Shown piece after piece: positions 5,231 to 6,798 of a DNA stretch of 6,798 nucleotides. Every line of letters begins with the position of its first letter. The first letter of the stretch is position 1. Source of the stretch: Planctomycetota bacterium (GTDB lineage: Bacteria; Planctomycetota; Planctomycetia; Pirellulales; Pirellulaceae); the NCBI GenBank assembly GCA_019347795.1, contig JAHWKS010000304.1, positions 1 to 6,798 on the forward strand, given 5' to 3'. The notes beneath the pieces were generated by a model. The model was given only the letters and a program-made list of their open reading frames with translations. It searched no databases and was not told the DNA's origin. A program made the translations under genes and the position numbers.

Positions 5231-6499
5231 ATGACCGCGCCACTCTCTCCGCCCCCCGCCTCTAACGCCCGCCGGGCGGATCGCGTCGCCGCCGTCCTCG
5301 AACCAGCCGCGGATGTGGAGGCGAAGCCGGCGCCGGAAGCCGCCGTCATCGACGAGGAGATCATGGACGGCGAGATTGTTCCGTCGGCGCCGCTCTTGAT
5401 GCGGTGCTGGCGGGGCCTCTCCAATGCCATCCACTGGGTCTTCGGACTGGCGTGCCTGTTGGTGGGACTGGCGGTGATGGCGTCGCTCCCGCTGTTGCAG
5501 TTCCTGACGCTGGGATACTTGCTGGAGGCGAGCGGCCGAGTGGCTCGCAGCGGACGGTTGCGGGACGGGTTCATCGGCATCCACGGCGCCGGGCGGCTGG
5601 GCGGCTATGTGATCGGCGCCTGGTTGTGGCTCTTGCCGCTGCGGCTGGCGTCGGCCATGTGGTACAACGCCTGGCTGATCGATCCCGAGAGCGACGTCAC
5701 CCGCATGTGGCGGATCGGATTGACGGTGCTGACGGTGCTCATCCTGGGCCACATCTGCTGGGCGTGGCTGCGAGGGGGAAAGCTCCGGCACTTCCTCTGG
5801 CCGGCGCCGCTGCGGCTGATGAAGACGCTGCCGCGGTTCCCGTCGCTCTTGGCCGAGAAGTCGGACGAGCTGTGGGAGTTCGTCGCCGGTTTGCGGATTC
5901 CCTATTTCTTCTGGAAGGGGCTGCGCGGCTTCGCCGGGGCGTTGATCTGGATCACCATCCCCACGCTGCTCTTGATCGCGGCGCCGCGGATCCCGAATGC
6001 AGGAATCGGCGTGTTGGTGGGACTCTTCGGCGGCGTGCAGATGGCCGGCGTGCTCTTGGTGCTGCCGTTCCTGCAAGCCCGCTTCGCCGCCGAGGATCGC
6101 TTCGCCGCGTTCTTCGAAGTGGGGGCGATCGGATCGATGTTCTGCCGCGCGCCGCTGGCGTTCTGGTTCGCGCTGTTCATCACGCTCCTCTTCGCCCTGC
6201 CGCTCTATCTCTTCAAGATCGAGATCATCCCCCGCGAGGCACTGTGGCTTCCGGGACTGGTGTTCGTGACCTTCATCTACCCGGCGCGCCTGCTGACCGG
6301 CTGGGCCTTAAGCCGTGCCCGCAAACGCGAGAAGCGACGGTTCTTCCTGGTCTGGCTCTCCGCCGCCACCGCGGCCATCCCGGTGGTCGCGATCTTCACC
6401 TTCGTGCTCAACTTCACCCAATACGTCTCGTGGTACGGCGCGTGGAGCCTCTTCGAGCAACACGCGTTTCTGACGCCCGTGCCGTTCTTGGGCGGGTAG
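5231..6499 (+). CDS. Multi-spanning membrane protein of unknown function (422 aa)
   Basis: Not recognised as a characterised family. Residues 1-55 are a soluble, Pro/Ala-rich and then acidic tail (IDEEIMDGEIVPSAP), followed by RCWRGL and a largely hydrophobic body. Membrane segments can be seen at about 66-96 (long, ending LLQFLTLGYLLEASG), 124-146, 160-180, 234-251, 256-281, 305-330, 336-356 and 371-395, so about eight. The loop at 181-233 is basic and amphipathic (LRHFLWPAPLRLMKTLPRFPSLL), and a strongly basic loop SRARKREKRR (361-370) precedes the last span, suggesting these loops face the cytoplasm. The segment around LLQFLTLGYLLEASGRVARSGRLRDGF faintly resembles DUF4013-type membrane proteins; this is a weak suggestion. 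No catalytic or transport motif is apparent. It is divergent from the DUF1549/DUF1553 gene and shares the 233-bp upstream region, and it is convergent with the gene at 6517. The start at 5231 is chosen for its GGGAG site; 5195 is the alternative. Confidence 0.82.
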   Translation: MTAPLSPPPASNARRADRVAAVLEPAADVEAKPAPEAAVIDEEIMDGEIVPSAPLLMRCWRGLSNAIHWVFGLACLLVGLAVMASLPLLQFLTLGYLLEASGRVARSGRLRDGFIGIHGAGRLGGYVIGAWLWLLPLRLASAMWYNAWLIDPESDVTRMWRIGLTVLTVLILGHICWAWLRGGKLRHFLWPAPLRLMKTLPRFPSLLAEKSDELWEFVAGLRIPYFFWKGLRGFAGALIWITIPTLLLIAAPRIPNAGIGVLVGLFGGVQMAGVLLVLPFLQARFAAEDRFAAFFEVGAIGSMFCRAPLAFWFALFITLLFALPLYLFKIEIIPREALWLPGLVFVTFIYPARLLTGWALSRARKREKRRFFLVWLSAATAAIPVVAIFTFVLNFTQYVSWYGAWSLFEQHAFLTPVPFLGG

Positions 6500-6516
6500 C
6501 AAGAGTCAGCCCGTGG

Positions 6517-6798
6517 TTACGCTGCTTTGTTGCTCATCGGCCAGTTAAAGACGGGAGAAAACTCAGAGATCAGCCGGGCTGCCCACTTGCCGCCGCCGAT
6601 GTCAGCAAATTCATCGCCGACTGCAAACTGCACGGAGATTTCGTTCGGGTCGGGCTTCCAGAAGCCACTGGCGACGATTTGAAATGCGTCGCCATGAGCA
6701 AGCCCAGCCAGCGCGGGGCGGAGATTATTGCTTTGGGCAATATACAGGTAGCGGTCCGCCTCTTTCAGCTCCACCAAGCCCGGCGCCTCGGGCGCGTC
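6517..6798 (-). CDS. Hypothetical protein, C-terminal part (runs off the right edge)
   Basis: The minus-strand frame is open from the window edge to TAA at 6517-6519, giving 93 visible codons. No ATG lies near the edge. A TTG at 6777 could start an 86-aa protein, but it has no ribosome site and the frame stays open upstream, so a truncated longer gene is more likely. The visible residues look like a soluble alpha/beta domain: VELKEADRYLYIAQSNNLRPALAGL, then GDAFQIVASGFWKPDPNEISVQFAVGDEFADIGGGKWAARLISEF, and a short tail ending NKAA. No family is recognised. Composition is less GC-rich than the neighbouring membrane-protein gene, with A/T-rich patches around 6540-6560, 6605-6620 and 6720-6750. 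It converges on the plus-strand gene ending at 6499, leaving only 17 bp with no obvious terminator hairpin. Confidence 0.55.
   Translation of the reverse strand, partial: DAPEAPGLVELKEADRYLYIAQSNNLRPALAGLAHGDAFQIVASGFWKPDPNEISVQFAVGDEFADIGGGKWAARLISEFSPVFNWPMSNKAA

Noticed and set aside
5111..6076. 321-codon open frame on the minus strand opposite the membrane-protein gene
   Set aside because: The translation is a low-complexity string of Gln, Arg, Pro and His, as expected from reading antisense to hydrophobic GC-rich codons; the plus strand has a plausible membrane protein with a ribosome site.
1..6798. Defence system, CRISPR array, toxin-antitoxin, phage or secretion cluster
   Set aside because: No repeat-spacer periodicity, nuclease, helicase, integrase or small toxin/antitoxin gene pair was found. 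The genes are typical planctomycete chromosomal content.

Overview
The window looks like chromosome from a GC-rich planctomycete, probably of the Pirellula/Blastopirellula type. The main reason is a DUF1549/DUF1553 protein followed by a Tat-exported DUF1501 protein. This pairing is massively expanded in Planctomycetes and uncommon in most other phyla. Sparse Shine-Dalgarno sites, frequent GTG/TTG starts and GC-rich palindromic repeats between genes fit the same picture, but lineage below phylum is inference.

Layout from left to right. (1) 2-256 (+): the C-terminal end of a malate/L-lactate dehydrogenase of the LDH2 (Ldh/YlbC) family, cut by the window edge. (2) 260-832 (+): a small membrane-anchored protein of unknown function, one codon after the dehydrogenase stop and in the same frame. 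(3) 893-1834 (+): a short-chain NAD(P)-dependent sugar-nucleotide epimerase/reductase closest in motifs to GDP-6-deoxy-D-mannose reductase, with its own Shine-Dalgarno and a candidate extended -10 promoter. (4) 1835-1971: a convergent gap dominated by a perfect 27-bp inverted repeat whose arms are themselves palindromes. (5) 1972-3288 (-): DUF1501 protein. (6) 3289-3371: a short gap holding two diverged, oppositely oriented copies of another GC-rich palindrome. (7) 3372-4997 (-, possibly longer): DUF1549/DUF1553 protein with an N-terminal membrane anchor and a CxxCH motif. (8) 4998-5230: a divergent intergenic region with a 9-bp inverted repeat. (9) 5231-6499 (+): a multi-spanning membrane protein of unknown function. 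(10) 6517-6798 (-): the C-terminal part of an unknown protein, running off the right edge.

How the genes may work together: the minus-strand pair 3372-4997 and 1972-3288 is likely one transcription unit, with DUF1549/DUF1553 upstream of DUF1501. The two products are expected to act together outside the cytoplasm, but the biochemical role of such pairs is not established. The plus-strand genes at the left do not form an obvious pathway. No mobile element, CRISPR array, tRNA or rRNA was recognised. I found no convincing undescribed multi-gene system; the most notable non-coding signals are the two paired-palindrome elements flanking the DUF1501 gene.
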